Below the pieces are notes generated by a model, which was given only the letters and a program-made list of their open reading frames with translations, had not been told where the DNA came from and searched no databases. Below are positions 1 to 7,387 of a stretch of DNA of 33,336 bases, piece by piece (position 1 is the stretch's first letter; each line of letters opens with the position of its first letter). The DNA comes from Wenzhouxiangellaceae bacterium (GTDB taxonomy: Bacteria > Pseudomonadota > Gammaproteobacteria > Xanthomonadales > Wenzhouxiangellaceae), in assembly GCA_018334995.1 (NCBI GenBank), contig JAGXKW010000005.1, positions 40,253-73,588 of the forward strand, read 5' to 3'. A program made the position numbers and the translations under genes.

Positions 1-28
1 TGGTGCGATCATTCAGGCCCGATTATTC

Positions 29-571
29 ATGTTTCGCTTTTCCGTCGTCTTCGTGATTCTGCTGGTATCGCTGTTCACCATCGAGGTGCTGCAGCCCGTT
101 CAGCAGCACGTGATCCTGCCGTTCACCTCCGGCCTGGCCTGGATCAGCGTCAACATCATCGAGTTGTTCGATTCCGGCGTGGCTTCGGCCGGCAAGGTCA
201 TCCGCGACCTGGAATCGGGTTTTGCGGTTTCCATCGAGCCCGGCTGCAACGGGGTCGAGGCGCTGATCATCCTGTTTGCCGCCATTTTTGCCTTCCCGGC
301 GCCGCTGAAGAACAAGCTGGTCGGGTTCGCGATCGGCTTTGTCGCGATCCAGGCCCTGAACCTGGTGCGCATCATCAGCCTGTTCTACCTGGGCCAGTGG
401 AACATGGTCTGGTTCGAGTGGTTCCACCTGTACCTGTGGCAGGCGCTGATCATTCTCGATGCGCTGGTGGTGTGGCTGATCTGGCTGCGCACCCTGCCGC
501 CGCCGGAGCGCGGCGGTCCACCGTCCGGCGGCGCTGCCGCGGAGCCACAACCCCAGCCGCAGCAGGCCTGA
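29..571 (+). CDS. xrtH: Exosortase H (XrtH), membrane cysteine protease/transpeptidase
   Basis: Integral-membrane exosortase of 180 aa, small for the superfamily, as expected for XrtH. It recognises C-terminal sorting signals (the XrtH type is paired with IPTL-CTERM proteins) and processes secreted proteins at the inner membrane. The catalytic triad is visible: Cys73 in EPGCNGVEA, Arg114 in NLVRI and His133 in WFHLYLW, each beside a hydrophobic segment. The C-terminus is a Pro/Gly/Ala-rich cytoplasmic tail. The start at 29 gives a typical N-terminal membrane helix (MFRFSVVFVILLV). The frame stays open to the window edge and no clear ribosome site precedes the ATG, so a start further upstream cannot be excluded. 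Its stop overlaps the next gene's ATG by one base. No target protein with an IPTL-type tail is encoded in the window. Confidence 0.88.
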   Translation: MFRFSVVFVILLVSLFTIEVLQPVQQHVILPFTSGLAWISVNIIELFDSGVASAGKVIRDLESGFAVSIEPGCNGVEALIILFAAIFAFPAPLKNKLVGFAIGFVAIQALNLVRIISLFYLGQWNMVWFEWFHLYLWQALIILDALVVWLIWLRTLPPPERGGPPSGGAAAEPQPQPQQA

Positions 572-1389
572 TGCCGGGCCGGCCCCGACGACTGCTGATC
601 GCCGGCTGCGGCGACCTGGGCAATCGCGTGCCGGGCGTGCTGGCAGGCTGGCAGATCCACGGATTGCGCCGCAATGTCGCCCGACTGGCGCCGGGCATCG
701 TGCCGCTTCGCGCCGACCTTTCCGATCCCGCAACGCTGAATGAGGCCGCCGGCTTCTGGGACGGCGTGGTCTATACCGCCACGCCGGGCGCGCGAACGCC
801 CGAAGGCTATCGACAAGCTTATGTGGACGGCCTGCGCAATCTGATCGAGCGCATCGACACGCCGCGCCTGGTCATGGTCTCCAGCACCGCGGTATACGGC
901 CAGGACCGGGGCGAGTGGGTCGACGAGCGCTCGTCGACCGTGCCGGCGCGCTTCAACGGCGAGATCCTGCTCGAGGCCGAGCGCCTGACGCACGCCGCCG
1001 GCGGGGTGGTCGTGCGGTTTGCGGGCATCTACGGCCCCGGGCGCGAGTACCTGATCGACAAGGTGCGGAGCGGACCGGTCGGGTGCCGGCGCGAACCGCC
1101 GATCTGGACCAACCGGATCCACGCCGAAGACTGCGCCGCGGCGCTTGCCCATCTGCTCGAAATGGACGCGCCCGATGCCGTATACGTGGCAAGCGATGCC
1201 TGTCCGGCGCCGCGCTGGGACGTGCTCGAATGGCTGGCCGAACGCCTGGGTGTGCCCGGGCCGTTCGAGCAGGAAGACAGCGCCGGGCAGGGCAAGCGGG
1301 TGTGCGCCGATCGCCTTGCCGCCACCGGATTTGCGCTACGGTATCCGGACTACCGCGCCGGTTACGAAGAGGTACTCGAATGCGATTGA
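571..1389 (+). CDS. NAD(P)-dependent epimerase/dehydratase family (SDR) protein, YeeZ-like
   Basis: Extended short-chain dehydrogenase/reductase of 272 aa, probably cytoplasmic. The N-terminus carries a Rossmann dinucleotide-binding motif (LLIAGCGDLGNRV). An SDR-type segment with VMVSSTAVYGQD supplies the Ser and Tyr usually found at the active site, followed by RFAGIYGPGR and a substrate-binding half. The substrate is unknown; the best family match is the YeeZ-type group of NAD-dependent epimerases of undetermined reaction. The ATG at 571 overlaps the xrtH stop and aligns the Rossmann motif at the very N-terminus as expected, whereas the longer frame from 397 lies inside xrtH. It overlaps pdxH by 10 bases, so the three genes are probably translationally coupled. 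Confidence 0.82.
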   Translation: MPGRPRRLLIAGCGDLGNRVPGVLAGWQIHGLRRNVARLAPGIVPLRADLSDPATLNEAAGFWDGVVYTATPGARTPEGYRQAYVDGLRNLIERIDTPRLVMVSSTAVYGQDRGEWVDERSSTVPARFNGEILLEAERLTHAAGGVVVRFAGIYGPGREYLIDKVRSGPVGCRREPPIWTNRIHAEDCAAALAHLLEMDAPDAVYVASDACPAPRWDVLEWLAERLGVPGPFEQEDSAGQGKRVCADRLAATGFALRYPDYRAGYEEVLECD

Positions 1390-1964
1390 ACGACGAAATC
1401 ACGCAGCGCTTCAGCCAGGGATTCGACCAGGCCGTGGCGGCGGGAATGCCCGAGCCCACCGCGATGACGCTGTCGACCGTGGACGAGCGCGGCCGCCCGT
1501 CCTCGCGCGTGGTGCTGCTCAAGAGCTGGGACGCCGACGGGTTCGTGTTCTACACCAATACACGCAGTCGCAAGGGCCGCCATCTCGCGGCCAACGCGGG
1601 CGCGTCGCTGCTGTTCTGGTGGCGCGAAAACGAGCAGCAGGTGCTCATCGAGGGCCGCGCCGCGCCGGTCTCGGATGCAGAGGCCGACGCCTATTTCGCC
1701 TCGCGTCCGCGCGGCAGCCAGGTCGGCGCCTGGGCTTCGATTCAATCCAGCGAACTGGAAAATCGCCAGACGCTGCTCGATCGGGTCGCCGAGCTGGAGG
1801 ATGAATACCGCGGCCGGGACATCCCGCGCCCGCCGCACTGGTCGGGGTTCCGCGTCGATCCGGATCGGATCGAGTTCTGGTACGGGCGCGAGTTCCGGCT
1901 GCATGAACGGATCCTGTTCGAGGCCGACCGGGATGGCTGGACGCGAAGGTTGTTGTATCCGTAG
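1380..1964 (+). CDS. pdxH: Pyridoxamine/pyridoxine 5'-phosphate oxidase (short form)
   Basis: FMN-dependent oxidase that makes pyridoxal 5'-phosphate from PNP or PMP, the last step of vitamin B6 synthesis and salvage. Family signatures run through the protein: EPTAMTLSTVDERGRPSSR, RVVLLK, FYTNTRSRKG (FMN phosphate binding), SRPRGSQVGAWAS, and the C-terminal PPHWSGFRVDPDRIEFW with GREFRLHER, which contributes the substrate-binding Arg and His. At 194 aa it is about 25 residues shorter than E. coli PdxH (218 aa). It starts at the equivalent of the helix after the N-terminal arm, so the mobile lid bearing Arg14 and Tyr17 in E. coli is absent. In-frame sequence upstream of 1380 does not resemble that arm. 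The start overlaps the epimerase end. Confidence 0.9.
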   Translation: MRLNDEITQRFSQGFDQAVAAGMPEPTAMTLSTVDERGRPSSRVVLLKSWDADGFVFYTNTRSRKGRHLAANAGASLLFWWRENEQQVLIEGRAAPVSDAEADAYFASRPRGSQVGAWASIQSSELENRQTLLDRVAELEDEYRGRDIPRPPHWSGFRVDPDRIEFWYGREFRLHERILFEADRDGWTRRLLYP

Positions 1965-2103
1965 GAGTGCCGGATCGGCGCCGCTACGCGTGCGAGGGGG
2001 CCGGCTTGAAGTCGAAGCCGTTTTCGCCGCGTCGGCCGGTTTTGCACGTATGGCGCCGTGCGGGTCGTCCTTCCGAAAGACGTTGCCGCGACGTCAGGAC
2101 CGG

Positions 2104-2733
2104 TCAATCCTCCGGAAGCGGCGTCTTCCTGCGCGCCAGGTCGCGCGCGATCCATTGCTCGATCAGGTCGCGCCACGGTGCCTGCGCGGGATCGTGGCCG
2201 GCGTACATGCTGGCCTCGAAACGCTGGCGCTGGGCTTCGTACAGGATCAGGGCGCAGGCGACCGAGACGTTCAGCGACTGCGTCATCCCGTGCATCGGGA
2301 TGACGATGTGCGCATCGCAGGCCGCGGCGGCCGCGTGGCTGATGCCGAATTTTTCGGTGCCGAGCACGATCGCGGTCGGGCGCGTGTAGTCGATCGCGCG
2401 GAAGTCCACGGCGCGCTCGGAAAAGTGCGCCGCAACGCACGCAAAGCCCCGGGCCTTGAGCGCTTCCAGTCCTTCTTCGGTGTCTGCATGGCGCTTCAGT
2501 TCCACCCAGCGCTGCGCGCCCTGGGCGGTATTGTTGAGTGCCGGCAGGCCGTGTTCGCCCGGGACCGCATGGGCGCGCATGACGCCCACCGCGTCGCAGG
2601 TCCGGAGCACCGCGGCCAGGTTGTGCGGCTTGTGGACCCGTTCCATGAAAACGGTGAGATCGGACTGGCGCCGGCAGGCGGTGTCGATGATGCGTTGCTT
2701 TCGTTCCGGGGTCATTGCGGTATGGTACGTCAA
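2104..2733 (-). CDS. trmH: tRNA (guanosine(18)-2'-O)-methyltransferase TrmH
   Basis: SpoU/SPOUT-class methyltransferase that methylates the 2'-OH of G18 in the tRNA D-loop using S-adenosylmethionine. The protein follows E. coli TrmH closely: RQSDLTVFMERVHKPHNLAA, RTCDAVGV, VDFRAIDYTRP, then the knot motifs IVLGTEKFGIS and VIPMHGMTQSLNVSVACAL. The C-terminus is shorter than in E. coli (about 203-209 versus 229 aa). Two starts are possible. A TTG at 2733 has an AGGA eight bases upstream, and an internal ATG at 2715 (MTPERKQ) better matches the family N-terminus but lacks a ribosome site. It faces pdxH convergently, and its upstream side abuts a long inverted repeat. Confidence 0.92.
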   Translation of the reverse strand: MTYHTAMTPERKQRIIDTACRRQSDLTVFMERVHKPHNLAAVLRTCDAVGVMRAHAVPGEHGLPALNNTAQGAQRWVELKRHADTEEGLEALKARGFACVAAHFSERAVDFRAIDYTRPTAIVLGTEKFGISHAAAAACDAHIVIPMHGMTQSLNVSVACALILYEAQRQRFEASMYAGHDPAQAPWRDLIEQWIARDLARRKTPLPED

Positions 2734-2746
2734 TGAAAAAATCCTG

Positions 2747-2985
2747 GAACCGCGGATTACGCCGATTCACGCAGATTATCGATTTTGCATGGGCGGATCG
2801 ACTCGCCAGCGGCCCCGGCAATCCATGCACGGGCGCCGTTCAGTGCCAGGTCACCGGCCATTCGGTCTGGATAAAAAAGGCCCCCGTCCCGGGCGAACGG
2901 ATCCGAGCTCGCCGGAAGTCTTCCGGTCGCGTCGAAAGCCCGTTCAGATTCGATAATCTGCGTGGATCTGCGTAATCCGTGGTTC
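2747..2985. repeat. 36-bp inverted repeat pair flanking a 167-bp spacer
   Basis: The left arm (2747-2782) and the reverse complement of the right arm (2950-2985) agree at 33 of 36 positions. Each arm contains GGATTACGC and CACGCAGATTATCGA and has an 11-12 base internal periodicity (ACGCAGATT-like). This type of intergenic repeat is known to be dispersed in many GC-rich bacterial genomes. The spacer holds a perfect 7-bp dyad (2912-2926, CCGGAAG/CTTCCGG) and no convincing gene. The element fills the region between the divergently oriented trmH and TerB-like genes, so it sits where their promoters should be. Confidence 0.8.
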
Positions 2986-3021
2986 GCTATTGAACCGCAA
3001 ACCACCAGCAGCACAGACTCC

Positions 3022-3468
3022 ATGCCCAACTTCCTCGAAAGCCTCAAACAGATCGTCAACCACCACGAATCGGCGCCCGACGAGCATGCGTTGCCGCGCG
3101 CCGCGGCGGTGCTGCTGCTGGAAATGGCTGCGGCCGATGCCGGCATCGACGCCAGCGAGCGAAAGGTCATCGAGCGGGCCATCCTGGAACGGTTCGACCT
3201 GGAGGCCGCCGAAGTCCGGGCGCTGATGGAGGAGGCGGGCAGGCGTCAGCGCGAGTCTCATTCGCTGCATGAATTCACCCACCAGCTTCGGACCCAGCTG
3301 TCGTCCGAGGCGCGCGGCGATCTGGTGGAATGGCTGTGGAAAGTCGGTTTTGCCGATGGTCGACTGGACCGGCACGAGGAACATCTCGTGCGCCGGCTGT
3401 CCGATCTGCTGGGCGTTCCGCATCGTGAATTCATGCGCCGCAAGCACCGCGCTGCAGCGGACGGCTGA
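3022..3468 (+). CDS. TerB-like (DjlA/TerB N-terminal fold) helical protein
   Basis: Small cytoplasmic all-helical protein of 148 aa resembling the TerB (tellurite resistance protein B) family. The acidic metal-binding-like pattern is present in two related halves: LLLEMAAADAGIDASERKVIE near residues 30-51 and WLWKVGFADGRLDRHEEHLVRRLSDLLG near residues 105-133. The conserved form is A-x-AD-G-x-x-x-x-E-x-x. Family members are linked to tellurite or stress phenotypes in some species, but many are uncharacterised, and no other ter gene is nearby. The ATG at 3022 is preferred; the frame could begin at 2962, but that extension is translated repeat sequence. There is no strong ribosome site. Confidence 0.78.
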   Translation: MPNFLESLKQIVNHHESAPDEHALPRAAAVLLLEMAAADAGIDASERKVIERAILERFDLEAAEVRALMEEAGRRQRESHSLHEFTHQLRTQLSSEARGDLVEWLWKVGFADGRLDRHEEHLVRRLSDLLGVPHREFMRRKHRAAADG

Positions 3469-3503
3469 GATTGCGAAAAGCGCCGGGCGCGAAGATGCGC
3501 TCC

Positions 3504-3525
3504 GCCGGCAGCAAGCGCTGCCGGC
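3504..3525. repeat. Perfect 9-bp hairpin between convergent genes
   Basis: GCCGGCAGC (3504-3512), loop AAGC and GCTGCCGGC (3517-3525) form a GC-rich stem between the ends of the TerB-like gene and the DUF4426 gene. No T-run follows on either strand, so it is not a canonical intrinsic terminator, but it could protect 3' ends or act with Rho. Confidence 0.55.
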
Positions 3526-3532
3526 CGTCGGC

Positions 3533-3970
3533 TCAGCCGGTAAAGAACTTCTGGCGGAAAGTGAGCGTGAAAGGTGATCCGTCGTGCGATTCGGGCTGGA
3601 TCTGAACGCTGAAATTCAGCGACTCTTCATCATGGATGCGAAACTGGCCGATGTAGTAGATCGCACCCTGATCGTTGATCTGGCGAAGGTCGATGTCGCG
3701 ACGCTGGCCGGTGAGGTTGGTCGCCGTTGCGCTGACCTCCGCTTCCACCGGCTCGCGCGTCTCCTGGTCGAGCACGGTGATGTTGAGCATCGCCTGGGTG
3801 CCGGCACGCTGGATGCCGTAGACGCTGGCAACGTCCGGCGACAGCTGATTCGTGTTGAGCGTGTTGTAGTGCACTTCGTAGTCGCCGAACTGCTCCGACT
3901 GCTGGGCTGCGGCCGGTGCGGCGAGTGCGCCGGCCAGCATCAACAGGGCCATCACCTTGAATGAACGCAT
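3533..3970 (-). CDS. DUF4426 exported protein
   Basis: Protein of 145 aa with a clear signal peptide (MRSFKVMALLMLAGALAAPAAAQQ, cleavage expected after AAA or AAQ), so periplasmic. The mature part is beta-rich, with the family-like start EQFGDYEVHYNTLNTNQLSPDVASVYGI and the end SPFTLTFRQKFF, typical of the DUF4426 family. The function is unknown. In Pseudomonas a homologue lies in the same neighbourhood (yggT, proC, yggS, pilT, pilU), so the synteny supports the call. The start at 3970 has GGAG nine bases upstream; an in-frame ATG at 3985 would bury the signal peptide start. It is separated from yggT by 143 bases that may hold its own promoter. Confidence 0.85.
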   Translation of the reverse strand: MRSFKVMALLMLAGALAAPAAAQQSEQFGDYEVHYNTLNTNQLSPDVASVYGIQRAGTQAMLNITVLDQETREPVEAEVSATATNLTGQRRDIDLRQINDQGAIYYIGQFRIHDEESLNFSVQIQPESHDGSPFTLTFRQKFFTG

Positions 3971-4113
3971 CACTGGTTTCTCCATCGGTCTCGGTTTGTA
4001 TGGATTCGTTTTTCGCTCGGAAGCGAATGCTTTGCTGATCAATGCTACTCCTGCGCCGTCACCGCGTGCAACGCAGCGTCGCACAAGGAGACCAGCGCCC
4101 CGGGCTTTCGCAT

Positions 4114-4659
4114 TCACCGAACCCCCATCAGGATCATCAGGAACTGGATCGCGATGATGGCGACCAGCGGCGAAAGGTCCAGACCACCGATGCTCGGTAT
4201 CAGGCGCCGGATCGGCTGCAGTACCGGGCGGGTAAGCTGGTAGATCAGCGGAATGATCGGGTGGCGCATGGCGCCGCCGACCCAGGACAGGATCACTTCG
4301 GCGATGATCAGCACCATGTACATGACCAGCAGCATGCGGACCAGCCGGAACAGCGCGATCACCACGGCCTGCAACGGATCGGCGGCGAAGCCCGAGATGG
4401 CCATCACGAGCACCACCGAGATGGTCTGGAGGATCAAGAGCAGCACGACCGCGGCGCTGTTGAAGCGTCCCATGCGCGGGATGATGCGCGCCAGCGGGCC
4501 GACCAGCGGCTGCGTGACCGTGATCAACACCTGGCTGACCGGGTTGTAGTAGTCCGCGCCGACGGCTTCGAGCAGGACGCGCAGCATCAGTGCCGCGATA
4601 TACAGGCTGAACAGGGTCTCGACGAGAAACCCGAATGCGTTGCCGACCGAGCCGCCCAT
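4114..4659 (-). CDS. yggT: YggT family integral membrane protein
   Basis: Inner-membrane protein of 181 aa with hydrophobic segments arranged as two YggT repeats. Each half contains the family pattern of a helix, a short NPVSQ or HPIIP-type loop and R-P-LxP-I-R-R-L-I-P. Here these are YYNPVSQVLITVTQPLVGPLARIIP and MRHPIIPLIYQLTRPVLQPIRRLIP. The molecular role is unclear; homologues have been linked to osmotic stress in E. coli and to chloroplast CCB3-type proteins. Its ATG overlaps the proC stop by one base, so the two genes are translationally coupled. Confidence 0.92.
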   Translation of the reverse strand: MGGSVGNAFGFLVETLFSLYIAALMLRVLLEAVGADYYNPVSQVLITVTQPLVGPLARIIPRMGRFNSAAVVLLLILQTISVVLVMAISGFAADPLQAVVIALFRLVRMLLVMYMVLIIAEVILSWVGGAMRHPIIPLIYQLTRPVLQPIRRLIPSIGGLDLSPLVAIIAIQFLMILMGVR

Positions 4660-5510
4660 CAGGAATCTCCCCGCGGATCGCCCGTCGCGGCCGGGCCGCC
4701 GAGCTCGCGTCCGCGCTCCACCGCGGCATCCACGGCCGCGTGCACGATGCCGGCGAAGTCGTTGCGTTCAAGCGCCGCCAGCGCCGCGGCCGTGGTGCCG
4801 CCCGGCGAGGTCACGCGCCGGCGCAGTTCGGCCGCCGGCGCGTCGCCGGCGCCGAGCATCACGCCGGCGCCGGTTGCGGTCTGGGCGGCCAGGCCCTCGG
4901 CGGTTTCCCGGTTCAGCCCGGCAGCCTGCCCGGCTTCGGCCAGCGCTTCGGCCAGCGCGAAGAAATACGCGGGACCGGAGCCCGAAACGGCGGTCACCGC
5001 GTCCATCAGCGCTTCGTCCTCGATTTCGAACACCTTGCCGACGGCCTCGAACAGGGTGCGCACGGCGCGCTGCTGCGCCTGGGAGCAGCCGGCGGCGAAC
5101 ATGCCCGCCGCTCCGGCGCCGTGCAGCGCGGGCGTGTTCGGCATCACGCGCGCGACGGCGGTCGCGTCGCCCAGTCGAGCGCGCAGCCTGGAGACCGGGA
5201 CGCCGGCAGCCACGCTGACGACCACGCAGTCTCCGCGAAGCGCCGAAGCGATCGATTCGGTCACCCGGTCGATGACCTGCGGCTTGACCGCGAGCACCAC
5301 GATATCGGCGCCGGCCACGGCCCGCTGGTTTTCGGCATGGGTGGCGACCCCGAACTCCCGCGCTGCCGCGTCGCGCGTCTCGGCGTCCGGATCCGCCGCT
5401 GCGAGGCGTTCGGCCGGATGGCCGCGCGCGATCAGACCGCCGATGATCGCGCGCGACATGTTGCCGGCGCCGATCATCGCGATCAAGGGCTTTGCGCTGT
5501 CGTCGTTCAT
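4659..5510 (-). CDS. proC: Pyrroline-5-carboxylate reductase
   Basis: Cytoplasmic enzyme that reduces 1-pyrroline-5-carboxylate to L-proline with NAD(P)H, the last step of proline synthesis. It is 283 aa, close to the family norm. The N-terminal Rossmann motif is IAMIGAGNMSRAIIGGL. Further landmarks are VLAVKPQV, VSVAAGVPVSRL, ARVMPNTPALHGAGA and the C-terminal dimerisation signature GPAYFFALAEALAEAG with SPGGTTAAAL. The start at 5510 places the Rossmann strand at the N-terminus; the longer open frame to 5579 is out of family. It lies 10 bases after yggS and overlaps yggT. Confidence 0.95.
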   Translation of the reverse strand: MNDDSAKPLIAMIGAGNMSRAIIGGLIARGHPAERLAAADPDAETRDAAAREFGVATHAENQRAVAGADIVVLAVKPQVIDRVTESIASALRGDCVVVSVAAGVPVSRLRARLGDATAVARVMPNTPALHGAGAAGMFAAGCSQAQQRAVRTLFEAVGKVFEIEDEALMDAVTAVSGSGPAYFFALAEALAEAGQAAGLNRETAEGLAAQTATGAGVMLGAGDAPAAELRRRVTSPGGTTAAALAALERNDFAGIVHAAVDAAVERGRELGGPAATGDPRGDS

Positions 5511-5520
5511 ATTCTGAATT

Positions 5521-6222
5521 CTAACCTGCATCGCGTCGCGGCCCGAACAGCGCGGTGCCGACTCGGACCATGGTCGCACCCTCGGCGATCGCGTCTTCCA
5601 GATCGCCGGACATGCCGATCGACAGGGTGTCCAGGTCGGCGTGGTCGGCCCGGAGCGATTCGAACAGCCGGCGCATTTCTGCGAATGCCGCGCGCGTGCG
5701 CTCCGGCGGGTTTTCGGCCGAGGGGATGGCCATCAGGCCGCGCAGCCGCAGCATGGGAGCTTCCGCCACGCGCGCGGCAAGCTCGCCAGCCGTTTCCGGC
5801 GCGCAACCCGCTTTCTGCGCTTCGCGGTCGACGTTGATCTGGAGCAGCACGTCGAGCGGCGTTCTTCCATCGGGTCGCTGGTCGTTCAGCCGGCGCACGA
5901 TCTTGGCCCGGTCCACGCTTTGCACCCAATCGAAACGCGCGGCGATCGCGCGCGTCTTGTTCGACTGTATCGGGCCGATGAAATGCCATTCCAGGTCCAT
6001 GTCGGCCAGCGCTTCCTGCTTGGCGGCCGCCTCGTCCAGGTAGTTTTCGCCGAAGCGCCCGATACCCGCGGCATGTGCCTGCCCGATCTCCGACGGCGAA
6101 CGGGTCTTGCTGACCGCGAGCAGAGTCACGGAATCACGCTCGCGCCCGGCGGCTTCGCAGGCGCGCGCGATCCTTTGGTCGAGCTGCGCGATGCGCGCAG
6201 CGAGCGGCGGGGAGGCATACAT
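5521..6222 (-). CDS. yggS: YggS/PLPBP family pyridoxal phosphate homeostasis protein
   Basis: Cytoplasmic PLP-binding protein of 233 aa with the alanine-racemase-like barrel but no known catalysis. In E. coli it controls free PLP and amino-acid/keto-acid balance. The PLP lysine is in LLAVSKTRS, followed by FGENYLDEA, WHFIGPIQSNK, LLQINVDREAQKAGC, LRGLMAIPS, LSIGMSGDLEDAIAEGATMVRVGTALFG. The start is MYASPPL at 6222; the much longer open frame extends antisense across pilT and is a shadow. It is the first gene of the yggS-proC-yggT group and is divergent from pilT with 90 bases between them. The co-location with pilT and proC matches Pseudomonas. Confidence 0.95.
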   Translation of the reverse strand: MYASPPLAARIAQLDQRIARACEAAGRERDSVTLLAVSKTRSPSEIGQAHAAGIGRFGENYLDEAAAKQEALADMDLEWHFIGPIQSNKTRAIAARFDWVQSVDRAKIVRRLNDQRPDGRTPLDVLLQINVDREAQKAGCAPETAGELAARVAEAPMLRLRGLMAIPSAENPPERTRAAFAEMRRLFESLRADHADLDTLSIGMSGDLEDAIAEGATMVRVGTALFGPRRDAG

Positions 6223-6223
6223 T

Positions 6224-6251
6224 TTGTGGATAAGCCGGAATCGGGTATTAT
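6224..6251 (+). promoter_or_regulatory. Predicted sigma-70-type promoter for pilT
   Basis: TTGTGG (6224-6229), a 16-base spacer and TATTAT (6246-6251) lie about 60 bases before the pilT ATG in the yggS-pilT divergent spacer. The -10 is a good match and the -35 moderate. This is prediction by eye only. Confidence 0.5.
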
Positions 6252-6312
6252 CGGACGCATTGTAAGAGAGCGCCGTCGACATTATCGGCGGTTCTGCAAC
6301 CCGGGGAACTCT

Positions 6313-7350
6313 ATGGACATTACCGAGCTGTTGGCATTTACGGTCAAGAACAACGCCTCCGATCTCCATCTTTCGGCGGGTCTGCCGCCGATGATCCGCG
6401 TCGATGGCGACATCCACCGCATCAACGTGCCGGCGATCGATGCCAAGCAGATGTCGGACCTGGTCTACTCGACCATGAACGACCACCAGCGGCGCGATTT
6501 CGAGGCCGAACTGGAGGTGGATTTTTCCTACAACATCCCGGGAATGGCGCGCTTCCGCGTCAATGCCTATCACCAGGATCGGGGCACGGGCGCGGCCTTT
6601 CGCGTGATCCCCAACGAGATCTGGACCCTGGAAGACCTGCAGGCGCCGCCGGTGTTTCGCGACATCATCGACGTCCCGCGCGGCCTGATCCTGGTGACCG
6701 GGCCGACCGGCTCGGGCAAGTCGACCACGCTGGCGGCGATGGTCGACCACCTCAACAAGACCGTCGCGGGCCACATCCTGACGATCGAGGATCCGATCGA
6801 GTTCGTGCACCAGTCCAAGAAGTGCCTGATCAACCAGCGCGAGGTCAAGAAGGATACGCTGGGATTTCCCCAGGCATTGCGTTCGGCGCTGCGCGAGGAT
6901 CCCGACATCATCCTGGTCGGCGAACTGCGCGACATCGAAACGGTGCGCCTGGCGCTTACCGCGGCCGAGACCGGGCACGTGGTGTTCGGCACCCTGCACA
7001 CCTCGTCGGCGGCCAAGACCATCGATCGCATCATCGACGTGTTTCCGGGCGAGGAAAAGGACATGGTGCGCTCGATGCTGTCGGAATCGCTACGGGCCGT
7101 GGTCGCCCAGACCCTGCTCAAGAAGGTTGGCGGCGGTCGCGTGGCTGCCCACGAGATCATGATCGCCTCGCCGGCGATCCGCAACCTGATTCGCGAGGAC
7201 AAGGTCGCCCAGATGTATTCCGCCATCCAGACCGGTCAGAACGTGGGCATGACCACGCTGGATCAGAGTCTTTCCGAACTGGTTCGCCGCGGGCTGGTCG
7301 CCAAGCCCGAGGCGCGCCGCAAGGCCGTCGACAAGAAGGCCTTTGCCTGA
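6313..7350 (+). CDS. pilT: Type IV pilus retraction ATPase PilT
   Basis: Hexameric cytoplasmic secretion-type ATPase that powers pilus depolymerisation for twitching motility and DNA uptake. It is 345 aa, the usual length. The N-terminal PAS-like domain starts DITELLAFTVKNNASDLHLSAG. Walker A is GPTGSGKST at residues 130-138. The Asp box and Walker B are in REDPDIILVGELRD, the His box in TGHVVFGTLHT, and the PilT-specific C-terminal AIRNLIREDK motif is intact. The ATG at 6313 has GGGGA upstream. It precedes pilU by 37 bases, forming a pilTU operon. No pilus structural genes are in the window. Confidence 0.97.
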   Translation: MDITELLAFTVKNNASDLHLSAGLPPMIRVDGDIHRINVPAIDAKQMSDLVYSTMNDHQRRDFEAELEVDFSYNIPGMARFRVNAYHQDRGTGAAFRVIPNEIWTLEDLQAPPVFRDIIDVPRGLILVTGPTGSGKSTTLAAMVDHLNKTVAGHILTIEDPIEFVHQSKKCLINQREVKKDTLGFPQALRSALREDPDIILVGELRDIETVRLALTAAETGHVVFGTLHTSSAAKTIDRIIDVFPGEEKDMVRSMLSESLRAVVAQTLLKKVGGGRVAAHEIMIASPAIRNLIREDKVAQMYSAIQTGQNVGMTTLDQSLSELVRRGLVAKPEARRKAVDKKAFA

Positions 7351-7387
7351 CGAACCGCCGCCCGAACCAACTTCAAGGAGACCGGAA

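Noticed and set aside
2962-3021. N-terminal extension of the TerB-like protein from 2962
   Set aside because: The added residues are translated repeat-arm sequence, and the ATG at 3022 begins the family-like part.
6223-6999. Upstream extension of yggS across pilT
   Set aside because: No family similarity beyond MYASPPL and it is antisense to conserved pilT.
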